Origin: an uncultured Eubacteriales bacterium
Lineage (GTDB): Bacteria; Bacillota; Clostridia; Peptostreptococcales; Anaerovoracaceae
Direction: 5' to 3'
Assembly (NCBI GenBank): GCA_902795265.1
Contig: CADBKM010000029.1
Span: forward strand, 1 to 34,090
Length of the DNA stretch: 34,090 bases
Part shown: positions 1-7,641 of the stretch, in pieces
Position numbering within the stretch: position 1 is the stretch's first letter
How the letters are laid out: the number at the start of each line of letters is the position of its first letter
Translations under genes and position numbers: made by a program
The notes under the pieces: model-generated
What the model was told of the DNA's origin: nothing
The model's input: the letters and a program-made list of their open reading frames with translations, nothing else
The model's database searches: none

Positions 1-14
1 TGAACTACCCGGCC
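1..14 (-). tRNA. 5' end of a tRNA, probably tRNA-Asp (cut by window edge)
   Basis: Read on the minus strand, the first 14 bases give a 7-nt acceptor half (GGCCGGG) followed by TAGTTCA. That is the usual start of a bacterial tRNA, and in Firmicutes this exact D-arm start is typical of tRNA-Asp. It lies 6 nt beyond the CCA end of tRNA-Val, the spacing of a tRNA operon, and a Met-Val-Asp order is common. The anticodon is outside the window, so the amino acid is inferred. Confidence 0.5.
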
Positions 15-20
15 GCAAAA

Positions 21-96
21 TGGTGGGCGCAATAGGGCTCGAACCTATGACCCCCTGCTTGTAAGGCAGGTGCTCTCCCAGCTGAGCTATGCGCCC
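21..96 (-). tRNA. tRNA-Val (anticodon TAC)
   Basis: The minus strand folds into a full cloverleaf. The acceptor stem is GGGCGCA/TGCGCCC, the anticodon loop is CTTACAA on a CCTGC/GCAGG stem, and the T-arm contains GGTTCGAGCCC. The 3' CCA is encoded (bases 21-23). It is the second gene of the tRNA operon, 6 nt downstream of tRNA-Met. Confidence 0.97.
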
Positions 97-102
97 TTGT
101 TT

Positions 103-179
103 TGGTAGCGGCGACTGGACTTGAACCAGTGACCTTCCGGGTATGAACCGGACGCTCTAGCCAGCTAAGCTACGCCGCC
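103..179 (-). tRNA. tRNA-Met, elongator type (anticodon CAT)
   Basis: Minus-strand cloverleaf with anticodon loop TTCATAC on a TCCGG/CCGGA stem, T-arm GGTTCAAGTCC and encoded CCA. The acceptor stem starts with a G1-U72 wobble, and the D-arm (TAGCTTAGCTGGCTAGAGC) matches the elongator tRNA-Met of bacilli. It lacks the three G-C pairs in the anticodon stem that mark initiator tRNA. It is the first gene of the tRNA operon. Confidence 0.95.
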
Positions 180-211
180 GCAATATTTGATTTCTTGAAT
201 CGCGCTTGATT

Positions 212-240
212 ATAGTAACAAAAGAAACCCCACTTGTCAA
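212..240 (-). promoter_or_regulatory. SigmaA-type promoter of the tRNA operon
   Basis: On the minus strand a perfect -35 box TTGACA (235-240) is followed after 17 nt by TACTAT (212-217). Transcription would start about 25 nt upstream of tRNA-Met. It lies back to back with the lgt promoter. Confidence 0.65.
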
Positions 241-258
241 CAAAGTTTTTGAAAAATA

Positions 259-267
259 TGTTATACT
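259..267 (+). promoter_or_regulatory. Probable extended -10 promoter element for lgt
   Basis: TGTTATACT (TG, one base, TATACT) gives an extended -10 element about 50 nt before the lgt start. No good -35 box sits at 16-18 nt, so this rests on the extended -10 alone. Confidence 0.4.
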
Positions 268-318
268 ATTTTTGCTCTTTGATTTTTCAAAGAAAATACG
301 CAATACGGAGGTACAGGA

Positions 319-1068
319 ATGGGACATCCCGACCCGATAGCATTCACAATTTTCGGAGTTGATATAAGGTGGTACGGCATACTCATAGCGGCAGGCATGC
401 TTACGGCAGTTCTGATATCATGTAAAAGAGCCCCGCTTCACGGCATCACCGATGAGGATGTACTCGATATCGCTCTGTGGATGCTCCCTGTCGGTGTCAT
501 AGGCGCCCGCGCTTATTATGTTCTTTTTAACCTTGATTACTATAAGACGCTCGGGTCCATGCTCGATATCAGAAGCGGCGGTCTTGCCATTCACGGCGGA
601 CTGCTATTCGGTCTTATTACCGTATTGCTCGTGTGCAGGCATAAAAAGATCGATCCGCTCAATGTACTCGATCTCTTCGTTCCTACCGTAGCCCTCGCCC
701 AGGCCATAGGCAGATGGGGCAACTTCTTCAATGGAGAAGCTCACGGTGGGCCTACCGATCTTCCATGGGGCATAATGGTTGACGGCGTCAGAGTCCACCC
801 TACTTTTCTTTACGAGTCCATTTGGTGCGTGCTGCTGTTCATAGCTTTAAGCTGGTTCAACAAACATAAAAGATACGCACACGGACAGACTCTTGCTCTG
901 TACTTTATATTCTATTCATTGGAGAGATTACTGGTTGAGTCTCTGCGTACCGATTCTCTTATGATTGGCCCTTTCAAGCAGGCACAGGTCATCAGTGTCT
1001 GCGCCATTATCGCCGGAGTCATCCTTTATCGCTGGTGCTCAGCCCATAAGCGCTTTTCCGATCATTAA
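319..1068 (+). CDS. lgt: Prolipoprotein diacylglyceryl transferase
   Basis: Membrane enzyme that moves diacylglyceryl from phosphatidylglycerol to the lipobox cysteine of prelipoproteins, the first step of lipoprotein maturation. The 249-aa product has several hydrophobic segments and the family landmarks: RWYG near residue 17-20, the HGGL loop with H92, and the Lgt signature GRWGNFFNGEAHGG at 131-144, whose Arg and Asn correspond to the essential pair of the E. coli enzyme. Length is slightly short but complete for Firmicutes. The ATG is preceded by CGGAGGT at a normal distance. It is a single gene that converges with ychF. A candidate substrate in this window is the lipoprotein at 16880-17488. 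Confidence 0.96.
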   Translation: MGHPDPIAFTIFGVDIRWYGILIAAGMLTAVLISCKRAPLHGITDEDVLDIALWMLPVGVIGARAYYVLFNLDYYKTLGSMLDIRSGGLAIHGGLLFGLITVLLVCRHKKIDPLNVLDLFVPTVALAQAIGRWGNFFNGEAHGGPTDLPWGIMVDGVRVHPTFLYESIWCVLLFIALSWFNKHKRYAHGQTLALYFIFYSLERLLVESLRTDSLMIGPFKQAQVISVCAIIAGVILYRWCSAHKRFSDH

Positions 1069-1114
1069 AAAAACGCAAAAAATGAAAGAAACTGCAAGGG
1101 GTGCAGTCTCTTTC
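1066..1114 (-). terminator. Rho-independent terminator downstream of ychF
   Basis: Bases 1084-1096 and 1102-1114 form a 13-position stem with one A-C mismatch and a 5-nt loop. On the minus strand it is followed by two T runs. The plus strand has no T tract after the stem, so it serves ychF, not lgt, and it touches the lgt stop codon. A second small hairpin without a T tail (GGATTGC/GCAATCC, 1141-1158) lies between it and the ychF stop. Confidence 0.8.
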
Positions 1115-1259
1115 GAAAAAGGGTATTGGGACTAGAGATAGGATTGCTTCCGCAATCCCTAAACGCATTATAGTAATCCATACTGTCTTTTGCAATGCTT
1201 TTGTACGTCAAAAAAACATAAATGTAAATATAAGTACAAGACCGCAGCATTGTCAACCG

Positions 1260-2354
1260 CTACACGTTAAACAGGAAGTGCATAACGTCTCCGTCCTTGA
1301 CAACGTACTCCTTGCCTTCAGATCTGAGCCAGCCCTTTTCTTTAGCAGCTGAGAGCTTTCCATCGACCTCCATGAGCTTGTCATAAGCGATCGTTTCGGC
1401 TCGTATGAAGCCTTTCTCGAAGTCGCTGTGGATCTTTCCGGCAGCCTGAGGCGCAAGCGTTCCCCTCTTTATAGTCCATGCTCTTGTTTCATCTTCACCG
1501 GTTGTAATGAAGCTTATGAGGTCGAGCAGTGCGTACGAAGACTTTATGAGCTTATCGAGTCCGGACTCTTCGATCCCGAGTTCCTCAAGGAACATCTCAC
1601 GCTCATCTTCTTCAAGTTCTGCCAGTTCGGCCTCTACCTTGGCGCTTATGACCACGACTTCAGAGCCTTCCGCCGCTGCGTATTCCCTTACGGCCTTTAC
1701 ATAGTCGTTATCTTCACCCGAAGCTTCATCTTCCGAAACATTTGCAGCATATATGACCGGCTTATATGTAAGCAGATCGAGCGATTTCACAAAAGCTGCT
1801 TCTTCGTCACTGAGACCGTCGATCTCTCTTGCCGGTCTTCCTTCTTCAAGCACAGCGTTGATGCGTTCAAGGAGCTCCAGCTCCGCCCTTGCCGATTTAT
1901 CGGCCTTAGCCTGCTTTGTCGTCTTTGCGATCCTGCGCTCGAGCACCTCCATATCGGCAATTATGAGCTCGGTGTTGATGACATCGATATCCCCTACCGG
2001 ATCGATCTTTCCGTCTACATGTACGACGTTTTCATCGTCAAAGCACCTTACTACATGAACGATCGCCTCAACTTCCCTGATATGCCCGAGGAACTTGTTA
2101 CCGAGGCCCTCGCCTTTGGAGGCACCCTTTACAAGCCCGGCGATATCGCTGAACTCTATCGTGGTGTAGATAGTTTTTTTAGAATTATATACTTTTGACA
2201 GTGTGGTGATACGCTCGTCAGGTACCGTTACAACGCCCACGTTAGGCTCGATCGTGCAGAACGGATAATTGGCTGCTTCTGCGCCTGCCTTGGTGATGGC
2301 ATTGAACAGCGTGCTCTTTCCTACATTCGGAAGTCCTACTATTCCTAATTTCAT
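1260..2354 (-). CDS. ychF: Ribosome-binding ATPase YchF (Obg-like)
   Basis: Cytosolic P-loop protein of the Obg/HAS-GTPase group that hydrolyses ATP and binds ribosomes. It is implicated in translation and oxidative-stress responses. The 364-aa product has the Walker [10 protein letters not shown] at residues 7-15, the switch region [19 protein letters not shown] and a C-terminal TGS domain ending in FLFNV, all at the family's usual length. The start has an AAGGAGA ribosome binding site. It is transcribed divergently from the exonuclease gene at 2420 and ends at the terminator beside lgt. Confidence 0.96.
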   Translation of the reverse strand: MKLGIVGLPNVGKSTLFNAITKAGAEAANYPFCTIEPNVGVVTVPDERITTLSKVYNSKKTIYTTIEFSDIAGLVKGASKGEGLGNKFLGHIREVEAIVHVVRCFDDENVVHVDGKIDPVGDIDVINTELIIADMEVLERRIAKTTKQAKADKSARAELELLERINAVLEEGRPAREIDGLSDEEAAFVKSLDLLTYKPVIYAANVSEDEASGEDNDYVKAVREYAAAEGSEVVVISAKVEAELAELEEDEREMFLEELGIEESGLDKLIKSSYALLDLISFITTGEDETRAWTIKRGTLAPQAAGKIHSDFEKGFIRAETIAYDKLMEVDGKLSAAKEKGWLRSEGKEYVVKDGDVMHFLFNV

Positions 2355-2383
2355 TTTTGCAAGTCTCCTTTTTTATGTGCCGA

Positions 2384-2412
2384 TTTACTCTATCACGAAG
2401 ATAAGTTAAAAT
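2384..2412 (+). promoter_or_regulatory. Possible promoter of the YprB-like gene giving a leaderless mRNA
   Basis: TTTACT (2384-2389), a 17-nt spacer and TAAAAT (2407-2412). Transcription would begin within a base or two of the ATG at 2420, and no Shine-Dalgarno sequence is visible before that ATG. The boxes are only moderate matches. Confidence 0.3.
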
Positions 2413-2419
2413 CAAACGG

Positions 2420-3427
2420 ATGAAAGTTTTTACAAGAGATTACAGAATAACAGGCGAGTATCATCCGGAGTGGGATGCCTATTTCAAAGGCATGAAGCCA
2501 TGTGTGCTCGATATCGAAGCGACCGGGCTTGACAGGAGCAGATGCAAGGCAGTGCTGATCGGTCTGCTCATGAGGACCGACAGCGGCGTGCGTATCACGC
2601 AGTTTCTTGCCGAAAACCACTATGAAGAGGCAAAAGTCCTCGAAGCATCGATGGATCTTCTTGAAGACAGCGGCGTTGACTACCTTGTAACATTCAACGG
2701 CTGCGCTTTTGACGTGCCATTCATGAACGCAAGGCTCGAGGCCAATTTCATCGGCAGGCAGCTTAAAATGTACCACTTTGACCTCTACAGATTCCTGCGC
2801 AGATGCACCGATCTTAAAGACCGCGTCGGCTCCATGAGCCAGATGTCGATCGAAAACCATTACGGCATACTGTCGGACCGCGGAGACACCATAACAGGCA
2901 AAGAGAGTGTTGCCCTGTTCGATCAGTACGCGATCAGCGGGAACAGCATGATAGAAAAGATAATTCTCACGCACAACCGTGAAGACGTTCTGCACCTCAA
3001 CCGGCTCATGTATCTGACTCTGGCTGATGTTCCTGATATTCACGGAGCTCTTGCATCGTACGGTTTCCCTGCCGCGGGCGGAAAGCTGAGCGTACGCCCG
3101 AAACTGAAAAAATTTCCTAAGATCCTCCGCATCACAGGCGAGCAGATAACCGATCCGGTCTCCTCTGCTTATTTTCCTGATGCCGACGATCCACTGACCG
3201 TGACTTTCAATTCCTCATCATCTTCGTTTGAAATACTCGCTCCGCTCGGATGCCATGACGAAGAATTCTATTTTGATCTCTCTTTTTTAAAGAAAAAGAG
3301 CGCCGGAAACAGCGCTCTTGACAGTCTTTTGTCGGACCCTGACTGTGTGAACGGGTATCTTATTCTCAACCCGCGCACCACATGTCTTCTGTCTGGATTT
3401 CTTGCCGAATACTATTATTTCAGATAG
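2420..3427 (+). CDS. YprB-type ribonuclease H-like 3'-5' exonuclease
   Basis: Predicted metal-dependent exonuclease of the DEDD/RNase H-like fold (YprB family); the substrate is not known from sequence. The 335-aa product carries Exo I as DIEATGL (D31, E33), Exo II as TFNGCAFDVPF near residue 92-102 and an Exo III-like HNREDV with Asp near residue 190. These are the acidic residues expected to bind two metal ions. The last ~120 residues, after the exonuclease domain, are less conserved. No Shine-Dalgarno precedes the ATG; a later ATG at residue 25 would leave only a few residues before the catalytic Asp, so 2420 is kept. The 3' end converges with the YitT gene only 4 nt away and also encodes that gene's terminator. 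Confidence 0.85.
   Translation: MKVFTRDYRITGEYHPEWDAYFKGMKPCVLDIEATGLDRSRCKAVLIGLLMRTDSGVRITQFLAENHYEEAKVLEASMDLLEDSGVDYLVTFNGCAFDVPFMNARLEANFIGRQLKMYHFDLYRFLRRCTDLKDRVGSMSQMSIENHYGILSDRGDTITGKESVALFDQYAISGNSMIEKIILTHNREDVLHLNRLMYLTLADVPDIHGALASYGFPAAGGKLSVRPKLKKFPKILRITGEQITDPVSSAYFPDADDPLTVTFNSSSSSFEILAPLGCHDEEFYFDLSFLKKKSAGNSALDSLLSDPDCVNGYLILNPRTTCLLSGFLAEYYYFR
3284..3319 (-). terminator. Rho-independent terminator of the YitT operon, inside a coding region
   Basis: AAGAGCGC (3296-3303) pairs perfectly with GCGCTCTT (3312-3319) across an 8-nt loop. On the minus strand the stem is followed by TTTTTCTTT. It lies about 110 nt past the YitT stop, entirely within the sense codons of the convergent exonuclease gene. 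Confidence 0.7.
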
Positions 3428-3431
3428 GCAG

Positions 3432-4427
3432 CTAATTATCCATATCGCGGATGTCAGAGAATCCGCGGCCCCTTCCCCATACGGACTTGACACTTATAAC
3501 CGAAACGAACGACTTAGGGTCCTCTTTAGCCAGGTGCCTCTTGATAAGAAAACTCTCGCGCGGCGAGCAGAGTATCTTAAGCTGTTTTCTTTTATCTCCC
3601 GTATACTCACCTGTAACTTCAATGCTCGAAACGCCTCGGCCCAGTTCATTCATGATATACTGCGTCAGCTTCTCGGCATCGCCCGGAATGATATCGAGCT
3701 CTACTATCTTGTCACTGAAACCGTACATGACAGTCTCTCCCACCTTCATCGAGACGTATATTATTATGACGGCATAAAGAGCTATCTGAAGTCCGTATAC
3801 GATAGCGCTCACAAGCACGATAATCGCGTTTATGGCGAAAGTAATATCGTTTATGCCAAGATGGGGCAACCATCGGTATTTAATGACCTTAGCAAGAGAA
3901 TCTGTGCCTCCTGAGGAGAATCCTGCTTTGAATGTAAGGCCGTTGGATACGCCAAGCACCACGCCGCAGAATACCGATACGAGAAACAGGTCATCGCTCT
4001 TTATGAGCACAACATGATTCAGCTCCAAAAAAAGGTTTACAGCCGGATATAATACCGACATCAGAAGGATCTTGCGGACTTCTTTGAATCCCAGAAACGC
4101 CCATACGATTGCAGTTATTATCAGTGAAAGCGCGTAGTTTGTCAGAGAGAAGTTCCAGTCGGTGTAATGCTGGATTATCCTCGTAATACCTGTAATGCCC
4201 CCGAAAGTAAGACCATTCGGAAGCATTATGGTTACTGTAGCGGTCGATCCTATAAGAACCGCAAGTATCGCGTATCCGACCTCGATAGCGCTTGCCTGAA
4301 GTCTTGTTTTTCCGTGCAGCTCGGGATCGCGCGCGTATATCTCATTTACTTTTCTGTTGGCAGCGGTCTCCTTTTCGAGCTTTTTATCGATAGCGCTGAC
4401 CGCCTTGTTTTCTTTTTGATCAATCAT
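3432..4427 (-). CDS. YitT family membrane protein (DUF161/DUF2179)
   Basis: Integral membrane protein of a family widespread in Firmicutes; its transported substrate, if any, is unknown to me. The 331-aa product starts with a charged ~50-residue cytoplasmic part. Five or so hydrophobic helices follow with family signatures such as GGITGITRIIQHY and FKAGFSSGGTDSLAKV. A soluble C-terminal domain (DUF2179-like, containing DKIVELDIIP and RGVSSIEVTGEYTG) ends the protein. A GGAGA sequence lies 5 nt before the ATG. It is the last gene of an operon, 19 nt after the DNA methyltransferase. I see no functional reason for that pairing. Confidence 0.88.
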   Translation of the reverse strand: MIDQKENKAVSAIDKKLEKETAANRKVNEIYARDPELHGKTRLQASAIEVGYAILAVLIGSTATVTIMLPNGLTFGGITGITRIIQHYTDWNFSLTNYALSLIITAIVWAFLGFKEVRKILLMSVLYPAVNLFLELNHVVLIKSDDLFLVSVFCGVVLGVSNGLTFKAGFSSGGTDSLAKVIKYRWLPHLGINDITFAINAIIVLVSAIVYGLQIALYAVIIIYVSMKVGETVMYGFSDKIVELDIIPGDAEKLTQYIMNELGRGVSSIEVTGEYTGDKRKQLKILCSPRESFLIKRHLAKEDPKSFVSVISVKSVWGRGRGFSDIRDMDN

Positions 4428-4446
4428 ATCATTCTCCGATAACTTG

Positions 4447-5745
4447 TTATTCGTTAATTACTTCGGCAGGATACTCTTTCCCGAATCTGTCCACTACCAC
4501 AGCGGCAAAATTGCCGTCTGAAATGAAGCTCATGCTGTCTTCCGCAGCATCGAAAATGTATCTGCTTTCAAATGACCCGTTATAATCCGGATCTATCATC
4601 ACATGGTCGGCAAACTGCAGTCTGTCGGCCTTCAATGCCTCTTCGACATATACCCGGTCCTTCATCTGAATGGATCCGGTATCTACATCCGGCACGAAAT
4701 CTTTGAGTCTGCACTTATAAAGAGTACGCCCGTCTGACAGAGCATCTTTGCTGACTACCTCAATATCCGCCCTCCCGTTTCTCGGGCTGGCTTCCTCGAG
4801 CCTTGTAAACCTGAAATCAGCCCCGGCCTTTCTCAGTCTTCGTCTCGACATTGCAGCTGCCAGCTCTTCGCTGTCACATGCTATCCATCTGCGGCCCAGC
4901 ATATGTGCAGCCTCAGGCAGGCTTCCGCTTCCGCAGAAGAAATCACCGACAAGATCGCCTTCATCTGTCGAAGCCTCGATTATGCGCTTCATAAGCTCGA
5001 GCGGCTTCTGAGTGGCGTATCCGGTCCTTTCGGACGAAGTACGCCCTACCATGTCGATGCTCCACACATCTTTCATATTGACGAGAGTGTACCAGCCGCC
5101 CTCATCCTTATATTCGGCAACGCCTCTGAACCTGTACGGCTTGCGGTCCCTGTTGTAGGATTTTTCTTTCGGCACGTTTATGCGGTACCCGGAAGTTTTT
5201 GAGTAAACAAGTATGGTGTCATGCTTGCGCGCAAAATGTCGCTTTCCGGAGCCGCCGGACTTGTACTGCCATATTATCTCATTGACGAAATTCTTCTCGC
5301 CCATCAGTTCGTCGAGAACCAGTTTGATGTAATGCGAAGAATGCCAGTCGAGGTGGATCCACATTAGACCGTCGTCAGCAAGGAGATCTTTCATCATCAG
5401 CAGTCTTACAGTCATGTTCTCGATATAGTATTCGAGACTGCGGTCGAACTTGTCATCGTACGCAAGATGATGCACCTTATGGCTTGACCCGGATGAATCC
5501 TTCACGCTGACAGAAGCGTTGAAGCTGGAGCGCGTAAAGAACGGCGGATCTATGTAGATCAGCCTGAATGCGCCCGAAAGCCCGCGATTGGTGAGATCTG
5601 TCATGTACGCGAGATTATCGCCCAGGCATAGCTCATTTAAGCTGTCAGAGCGTTTTTCATCTGGACGTATAAGAGAGCCATGCACACAATCGTACATGGC
5701 TCTGCCTTTATTGATTCCTTCTAAAATCTGTTCTATTACTGTCAT
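4447..5745 (-). CDS. Orphan site-specific DNA methyltransferase, beta class (N4/N6 type)
   Basis: Predicted S-adenosylmethionine-dependent DNA amino-methyltransferase. In the 432-aa form, motif IV is DPPF at residues 66-69. A TQKP motif at 245-248 is followed by the AdoMet-binding FCGSG at 270-274. This order (IV, target-recognition region, X, I) defines the beta class, which includes type III Mod subunits and many solitary enzymes. About 150 residues follow motif I and end in VVVDRFGKEY, a tail also seen in Mod-like proteins. No restriction subunit or other defence gene is adjacent. I prefer the ATG at 5745 to an upstream TTG at 5763. It lies one base after the stop codon of the P-loop gene with no ribosome binding site, so translational coupling is likely. 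Confidence 0.85.
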   Translation of the reverse strand: MTVIEQILEGINKGRAMYDCVHGSLIRPDEKRSDSLNELCLGDNLAYMTDLTNRGLSGAFRLIYIDPPFFTRSSFNASVSVKDSSGSSHKVHHLAYDDKFDRSLEYYIENMTVRLLMMKDLLADDGLMWIHLDWHSSHYIKLVLDELMGEKNFVNEIIWQYKSGGSGKRHFARKHDTILVYSKTSGYRINVPKEKSYNRDRKPYRFRGVAEYKDEGGWYTLVNMKDVWSIDMVGRTSSERTGYATQKPLELMKRIIEASTDEGDLVGDFFCGSGSLPEAAHMLGRRWIACDSEELAAAMSRRRLRKAGADFRFTRLEEASPRNGRADIEVVSKDALSDGRTLYKCRLKDFVPDVDTGSIQMKDRVYVEEALKADRLQFADHVMIDPDYNGSFESRYIFDAAEDSMSFISDGNFAAVVVDRFGKEYPAEVINE

Positions 5746-5746
5746 A

Positions 5747-6169
5747 TCAGTTAAGCACTTCAATATCGTCGAAGTTTACACCGATCATCTCTTCAAGCTC
5801 GGCGCTTACACTTAAAATGAAATCTATGCCGGATTCCTTGGAAATGACTTTGATCTTTTCAATGAAGCTAGGAAGTACTTCGAGAGCGAAGTCTCTGTGC
5901 CTCATGATACCGTCAAGGAAAATTGTTTCGATATCGTTGTCAGAGCTCATGATGCCGAACAGGAATCCGATATACTCGTCTTCATTTGTAATATGCGGGA
6001 AATCCTCCATGCATACGACTCTGATTTTATAATCAAGATCGTAAATAAGTCTGGAATTCTTGTTTATAAATACGATGCTGCCTCTGGCTGTCTGGACTGT
6101 TTCATTAGCGAGTTCGATCATTCTTTTGGTCTTGCCGCTTCCTTTATGTCCAATCAAAAGTTTCACCAT
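5747..6169 (-). CDS. Small P-loop NTPase of unknown function (often mislabelled PilT)
   Basis: 140-aa cytosolic protein with Walker A GHKGSGKT at residues 7-14 and a Walker B-like strand IETIFLDGI near residue 80-88. It resembles a small family common in Clostridia that is frequently annotated as twitching motility protein PilT, although it lacks the PilT domains and no pilus genes are nearby. The ATG has a strong AGGAGGT site 8 nt upstream. It is the first gene of a three-gene operon with the DNA methyltransferase and YitT. The tight coupling to the methyltransferase suggests, but does not prove, a shared role. I do not know its function. Confidence 0.8.
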   Translation of the reverse strand: MVKLLIGHKGSGKTKRMIELANETVQTARGSIVFINKNSRLIYDLDYKIRVVCMEDFPHITNEDEYIGFLFGIMSSDNDIETIFLDGIMRHRDFALEVLPSFIEKIKVISKESGIDFILSVSAELEEMIGVNFDDIEVLN

Positions 6170-6250
6170 AGGTCAGTACCTCCTCTGTTTTATGTAAAAT
6201 TCGATTTGTCTGTACATTCTACAACAGCAAAAAAACATAATCAATGATTT

Positions 6251-6278
6251 GCCCCGCCTTTTTTCAGAAAGACGGGGC
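6251..6278 (-). terminator. GC hairpin after glyA, possible terminator
   Basis: GCCCCG (6251-6256) pairs with CGGGGC (6273-6278) and an inner CTTT/AAAG extends the stem. It lies about 30 nt past the glyA stop. The T run on the minus strand comes only ~12 nt after the stem, so termination efficiency is uncertain. Confidence 0.45.
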
Positions 6279-6308
6279 ATTTAATTCAAAACAATTGGTT
6301 TTTGCGGT

Positions 6309-7586
6309 TTATTTAGCCTCTGCTGCCTCTGCTGCCTTCTTGGCATCGAGTTCTTTTACGACAGCATCGATCCTGTGTGCAACTTCACGGAAGTCATCTT
6401 CGAGGTATCCTCTTGTTGTCATAGGAGCAGTTCCGATACGTACACCGGATGTCTGCATAGGCGATCTCTTCTCGTTAGGTACGCAGTTCTTGTTGAGAGT
6501 GATGCCTACTTCGTCGCATGCAGCCTGAAGCTCCTTACCGGAGAATTCCTTGTCGCTGAGGTCGAGCAGGAATACATGGTTGTCTGTTCCGCCTGTAACT
6601 ACCTTGTAGCCCATCTTTGTGAACTCGTCTGCAAATGCAGCGCAGTTGAGTCTTACCTGGTGCTGATATGTCTTGAATTCAGGCTTCAGAGCTTCTTCAG
6701 CGCATACAGCCTTGCCTGCGATGATGTGGCAGAGCGGGCCGCCCTGTGCATAAGGGAATACTGCCGAGTCGACCTTCTTTGCGAGCTCAGGTCTAGCGAA
6801 GATGAGTCCGCCGCGAGGTCCTCTGAGAGTCTTGTGTGTGGTTGTTGTTACGATGTCGGCATATCCGAATGGTGACGGATGCTCGCCTGCAGCTACGAGA
6901 CCTGCGATATGAGCCATATCTACCATGAAGTATGCTCCGACTTCCTTAGCGATCTCTGCAAATGCAGGGAAATCGATGATTCTTGAATATGCGGATGCAC
7001 CTGTAAGGATCAGTTTAGGCTTAAGCTCGTGAGCTTTTCTTCTGACGTCTTCCATGTCGATGCGGCCATTGTCATCTACATCATAGAAATGAACGTCATA
7101 GAGCTTTCCGCTGAAGTTTACGCTGGAACCATGTGTAAGGTGTCCGCCGTTGTCAAGATTGAGTCCGAGTACTGTATCTCCCGGCTCGAGAACCGACTTG
7201 TAAGCAGCGAAGTTAGCCTGTGAACCCGAATGAGGCTGAACGTTGACATGATAGTCAGTATTGAATACCTTTCTCCAGAGATCGCAGCAATACTCTTCGA
7301 GCTGGTCTACGATAATGGTTCCGCCGTAGTATCTGCCCTTGTTTCCTGAAGTTCTTACAACAGGAGCCTGCGGGTAACCTTCAGCATACTTCCATGAGAG
7401 GCAGCTTCCGCATGCAGCCATTACTGCCTCGGAGCAGTAGTTTTCAGAAGCAATAAGCTCTACGTTGTTTTTCTGTCTCATGTACTCCTGATTTACAAGG
7501 TCTGCGACTTTCTCGGAACTCTTGCGGATTTCCTCAACTATCATCTGGTTATAGTTGCTGTTGTCATTTCCGTTTCTGTCAAACAT
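6309..7586 (-). CDS. glyA: Serine hydroxymethyltransferase
   Basis: PLP enzyme that interconverts serine plus tetrahydrofolate with glycine plus 5,10-methylene-tetrahydrofolate, the main one-carbon entry point. The 425-aa product has the substrate-binding LTHGSSVNFSG segment, the MVDMAHIAGLVAAG strand and the PLP-lysine motif TTTTHKTLRGPRGG. The C-terminal end is an Ala/Lys/Glu-rich tail. The ribosome binding site is AAAGGA. It is the last gene of a long co-directional run and follows folC by 55 nt. Together with folD and folC it makes a folate one-carbon group. Confidence 0.97.
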   Translation of the reverse strand: MFDRNGNDNSNYNQMIVEEIRKSSEKVADLVNQEYMRQKNNVELIASENYCSEAVMAACGSCLSWKYAEGYPQAPVVRTSGNKGRYYGGTIIVDQLEEYCCDLWRKVFNTDYHVNVQPHSGSQANFAAYKSVLEPGDTVLGLNLDNGGHLTHGSSVNFSGKLYDVHFYDVDDNGRIDMEDVRRKAHELKPKLILTGASAYSRIIDFPAFAEIAKEVGAYFMVDMAHIAGLVAAGEHPSPFGYADIVTTTTHKTLRGPRGGLIFARPELAKKVDSAVFPYAQGGPLCHIIAGKAVCAEEALKPEFKTYQHQVRLNCAAFADEFTKMGYKVVTGGTDNHVFLLDLSDKEFSGKELQAACDEVGITLNKNCVPNEKRSPMQTSGVRIGTAPMTTRGYLEDDFREVAHRIDAVVKELDAKKAAEAAEAK

Positions 7587-7641
7587 ACGCCAATCCTTTC
7601 TCTCCTTAACTGTTTTAAATATGGGTTAATATAATTAATAG

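Noticed and set aside
1-10. TGAACTACCC at the left edge, resembling the IS-like end TGAACTGCTACCC at 33995
   Set aside because: The left-edge bases are explained by the 5' end of a tRNA in a tRNA operon; the similarity is short and coincidental.
1428-2198. 256-codon open frame antisense to ychF
   Set aside because: It is the shadow of a strongly conserved gene, has no ribosome binding site and its translation resembles no family.
5747-6169. PilT / type IV pilus function for the small P-loop protein
   Set aside because: At 140 residues it lacks the PAS-like and full ATPase domains of PilT, and no pilus genes are present.
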